DNA of 7,033 nucleotides from OMOG01 sp041485845 (GTDB lineage: Bacteria > Acidobacteriota > Terriglobia > Bryobacterales > Bryobacteraceae): the NCBI GenBank assembly GCA_041485845.1, contig JBGPKH010000486.1, positions 1 to 7,033 of the forward strand. Reading direction: 5' to 3'. Shown here piece after piece: positions 4,981 to 7,033 of this stretch (its first letter is position 1; the number at the start of each line of letters is the position of its first letter). The notes under the pieces were generated by a model. That model was not told the origin of the DNA. It saw only the letters and a program-made list of their open reading frames with translations, and did no database searches. Both the position numbers and the translations under genes were made by a program.

Positions 4981-6772
4981 GCGGATTCTCCTGTTAACGC
5001 TGTTAGCTACCGCGCCATTTGTCCCCGCTCAATCGGCCCGGCCCCCAGCGGGCGACTCCGATCCGGCCCAGAGCAAGATTCGACTAACCGGAAGTGTTGT
5101 GAGCCACGCCGGAGAGTCGGTCCCAAGGGCTACCTTGCGGCTCCAGAGCAGTGGCACTGAAAGCGGGCAGGCTCCCACGGCCTACGTCGAAACTACAGAC
5201 AACGCCGGTAAGTTTGTCTTTGAAGACGTTGCGCCAGGCCGCTATAGCTTGTCGGCGGAGAGGACCGGCTTTTTGACGCAGAGATACGGGGAGCGGAGTA
5301 ATCTTACGCCCGGTATGGAACTCATGTTGGCCGTCGGCAAAGAGATGGCGGACCTCGTCATCAAGCTGGTTCCACAAGCTGTCATCACTGGGAGGGTGGC
5401 CGACCAGGACGGCGATCCACTCCCGGGTATGCAAATAACGGTGCTGCGCTTCCATTACGTTCGCGGCCGCCGCCAACTGACGCCTGCGGCCGCAGGCTCG
5501 ACCGACGATCAGGGCAACTTTCGGATCAGCAATCTGGCTCCGGGCCGCTACTACCTGAGCGCCACCGACCGGCGCACAAGCACTCCAGTCACAGCCGTGG
5601 GCCGCCCCGGCCAGCAGGGGACGCCGGAGGTCAACGTTACGACGTACTATCCGAACGCCTTGGATCCTACGAGTGCGGCTGCTCTAGACCTGGCCGCCGG
5701 CGGTGAAGTTCGGGCAGACATCCGGATGCGCAAGGCGCGAGTATATTCGATTCGTGGAAGGGCGGTGGACAGCGCCGCGATCCCGGCGATCAACTCAGTT
5801 TTATCGATCACTCCGAAAGACGACAGCGCTCTCAATTTGACCAATCGCAGGAACACACAGACGCTTTCCCCCAGTGGCGCCTTCGAATTCCGTAATCTCG
5901 TTTCCGGAACCTATGTCGTCCAGGCAATGCCGGGAAGCGGGTTGCGGAGCGGCAATGGGGAGGTGTTGCGGAGCCTCGGGGGGCGGCTGGAAGTGACCAT
6001 CACCGGCTCGAACATCGATAATGCGCTGCTCACTTTGGGAGCCGGCGCCGAAGTTATCGGGAGTGTCAGGCTGGAGGGCGGGGATGTAGTAGCGCTGTTG
6101 AAAGCTTCTTCGCGGAACTCGCCCGGTGGCGTGCCGGCGGCGAGCGGCACCGGAGCTTTGGCTGGAACATGGGACGGCCGGCCGGCGATCGGCTTGATTG
6201 AGTCGGAAGGTGTCGGCATGGCTACCCCGAGCGGCCAAATCAACGAACAGGGTAAGTTCCGGCTCCAGGCTGTTGCCCATAGCAAGTACTTTATCGACCT
6301 CGAGGGTCTGCCCGATACCGTGTACATAAAATCGATCGGCGCCGGCGGCCAAGATGTAACGCACGCGCCGCTGGACCTGACAGCGGGTGCGGGAGCCGCG
6401 CTGGATATCGTACTTGTGCCCAATGCGCCTGAGGTTACAGGAGTCGTGCGGAACAGCCAGGGCGAATCGATTTCCCGCGTGACGGTGACTCTCTGGCCGA
6501 AAACCCCTGATGCAGGAAGCCTGACCGAGGGGGTGAGAACCGGGTATGCCGATCAGCATGGGAGTTTCCGCTTCGGGGGTCTGGCGCCGGGCGACTATTA
6601 CCTGGCCGCCTGGGAAGAGGTCGAACCGGGCCTTGTGCAAAACTCCGGTTTTCGCGCGCATTTCAACCGCGATGCGCAGGCGATTACGCTCCGAGAAGGC
6701 GCGCACGAAATGGTGGACGCCACCGTGATCCCCCGCGAAGCGATCGCGCTGGAGGCCGCGAAAATTCAGTAA
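4979..6772 (+). CDS. Exported multi-module carboxypeptidase-regulatory-like (Cna B-like) protein, 597 aa
   Basis: The ATG at 4979 begins a signal peptide (MRILLLTLLATAPFVPAQS, cleavage near residue 19-20); the ribosome binding site is weak (AAGG at 4965-4968). The mature protein is a chain of about five beta-sandwich modules of the CarboxypepD_reg type (PF13620), roughly at residues 34-115, 133-200, 257-318, 358-445 and 484-550. Modules 1, 2 and 5 show the classical order G.V....G...P...V.L followed by .D..G.F.F..LAPG.Y.L.A; modules 3 and 4 are more degenerate. A TYYPNA segment (222-227) and GLPDTVYIKSI..GGQDV (443-460) recur in acidobacterial relatives as I know them. There is no LPXTG anchor, peptidase domain or TonB-receptor barrel, so it is probably a periplasmic or surface-exposed binding or structural protein, not an enzyme. 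Ligand unknown. The gene is monocistronic in this window. Confidence 0.88.
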   Translation: MRILLLTLLATAPFVPAQSARPPAGDSDPAQSKIRLTGSVVSHAGESVPRATLRLQSSGTESGQAPTAYVETTDNAGKFVFEDVAPGRYSLSAERTGFLTQRYGERSNLTPGMELMLAVGKEMADLVIKLVPQAVITGRVADQDGDPLPGMQITVLRFHYVRGRRQLTPAAAGSTDDQGNFRISNLAPGRYYLSATDRRTSTPVTAVGRPGQQGTPEVNVTTYYPNALDPTSAAALDLAAGGEVRADIRMRKARVYSIRGRAVDSAAIPAINSVLSITPKDDSALNLTNRRNTQTLSPSGAFEFRNLVSGTYVVQAMPGSGLRSGNGEVLRSLGGRLEVTITGSNIDNALLTLGAGAEVIGSVRLEGGDVVALLKASSRNSPGGVPAASGTGALAGTWDGRPAIGLIESEGVGMATPSGQINEQGKFRLQAVAHSKYFIDLEGLPDTVYIKSIGAGGQDVTHAPLDLTAGAGAALDIVLVPNAPEVTGVVRNSQGESISRVTVTLWPKTPDAGSLTEGVRTGYADQHGSFRFGGLAPGDYYLAAWEEVEPGLVQNSGFRAHFNRDAQAITLREGAHEMVDATVIPREAIALEAAKIQ

Positions 6773-6794
6773 GCCGCTTCACTCGTGTCCAGAC

Positions 6795-6813
6795 CAGTTA
6801 CTCTGAGTGACTG
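6795..6813 (+). terminator. Hairpin after the 4979 gene
   Basis: CAGTTACT (6795-6802) and AGTGACTG (6806-6813) form an 8-bp stem with one T-G wobble and a 3-nt loop, 22 nt after the stop codon. The downstream sequence is only mildly T-rich, so it is a possible but weak terminator. Confidence 0.35.
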
Positions 6814-6831
6814 CGCGAATTTGTATAGTTG

Positions 6832-6860
6832 GGCGTGACGTCCACGCCGCAGGCTGCGGC
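6832..6860. repeat. Two overlapping short hairpins
   Basis: GGCGTG (6832-6837) pairs with CACGCC (6843-6848), and GCCGCA (6846-6851) pairs with TGCGGC (6855-6860) around a GGC loop. The two share three bases, so they exclude each other when fully formed. They lie just before repeat copy 2 and may be its left part. Confidence 0.4.
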
Positions 6861-6870
6861 CCACCGTCTT

Positions 6871-6934
6871 CGTACTGCGGTCCAACCCTGAGGTCCCGCA
6901 AGGGCTTGCAGCGCCGAGCGGTCTTCTAATCTAA
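6871..6934 (+). repeat. 53-bp dispersed repeat, copy 2, with TTCTAATCTAA tail
   Basis: Positions 6871-6923 match 3636-3687 with three substitutions and one gap, followed by CTTCTAATCTAA (6923-6934), which also occurs at 3995-4006. Within the copy GCAAG (6898-6902) and CTTGC (6905-6909) can fold back, a dyad lost in copy 1. Its place between genes and its internal dyad fit a REP-like intergenic repeat family. Confidence 0.75.
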
Positions 6935-7033
6935 GGGGCGGCCCAGGAATAACATTACAGGGTAAAGCGCAGATCTTGCAGTTTGGCTTCCTCTAGAGAT
7001 CTTCGGCCCGACCGGGCCGTAAGCGTTCAACAT
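6935..7033. other. Right end, no gene assigned
   Basis: A GC-rich hairpin lies at 7004-7019 (CGGCCC, 4-nt loop, GGGCCG). The minus strand has frames open to the window edge that close at 6993-6995 and 6926-6928, so the 3' end of a minus-strand gene entering from the right cannot be excluded, but too little is visible to call it. Confidence 0.3.

Noticed and set aside
5801..6706. 301-codon open frame on the minus strand
   Set aside because: It lies fully antisense to the modular protein gene, has no ribosome binding site or recognisable domain, and its composition reflects the GC-rich sense codons.
1..7033. CRISPR array, tRNA or rRNA
   Set aside because: No regularly spaced repeats and no cloverleaf or rRNA core motifs were recognised on either strand.

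Overview
The window looks like a chromosomal stretch from a GC-rich soil or sediment bacterium, most likely an Acidobacteriota of the Solibacter/Bryobacter type. This is inferred from the gene content: the C-terminus of an Oar-like TonB-dependent outer-membrane protein, a large exported protein made of repeated carboxypeptidase-regulatory-like (Cna B-like) modules, and a di-heme cytochrome c of the DUF1111/DHOR family. No database search was possible.

Layout. Positions 1-270 are the 3' end of an outer-membrane receptor (+). Positions 271-597 are a leader without a gene, followed by a 116-aa protein of unknown function with a good ribosome binding site (598-948, +). The convergent gap 949-1255 holds a 72-bp structure resembling an integron attC site. 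Three exported-protein genes then run on the minus strand, each with its own leader: di-heme oxidoreductase (2614 to 1256), a 173-aa secreted protein with four cysteines (3487 to 2966) and a 195-aa secreted protein rich in His with a CxxCxH motif (4759 to 4172). The two smaller genes have good sigma70-type promoters, both with a TATACT -10 box and 17-bp spacing. From 4979 to 6772 (+) a divergent gene encodes the five-module carboxypeptidase-regulatory-like protein.

Positions 3636-4160 look like a genomic graveyard. They contain one copy of a 53-bp repeat (second copy at 6871-6923), a coding-like fragment resembling a methyltransferase C-terminus, and a degraded fragment resembling the N-terminus of a serine recombinase. 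A 12-bp tail that directly abuts the repeat at 6923-6934 is found about 308 bp away from the repeat at 3995-4006, as if the first copy had been split by inserted DNA.

All long genes encode exported products, so the common theme is the cell envelope: an outer-membrane barrel, a periplasmic redox protein and small secreted proteins. No complete pathway or defence system is visible. The most interesting signals are the attC-like site, the split repeat with its recombinase remnant, the tandem 13-bp repeat abutting the -35 box of the His-rich gene, and the 14-bp perfect palindrome before the di-heme gene. No tRNA, rRNA or CRISPR array was recognised.
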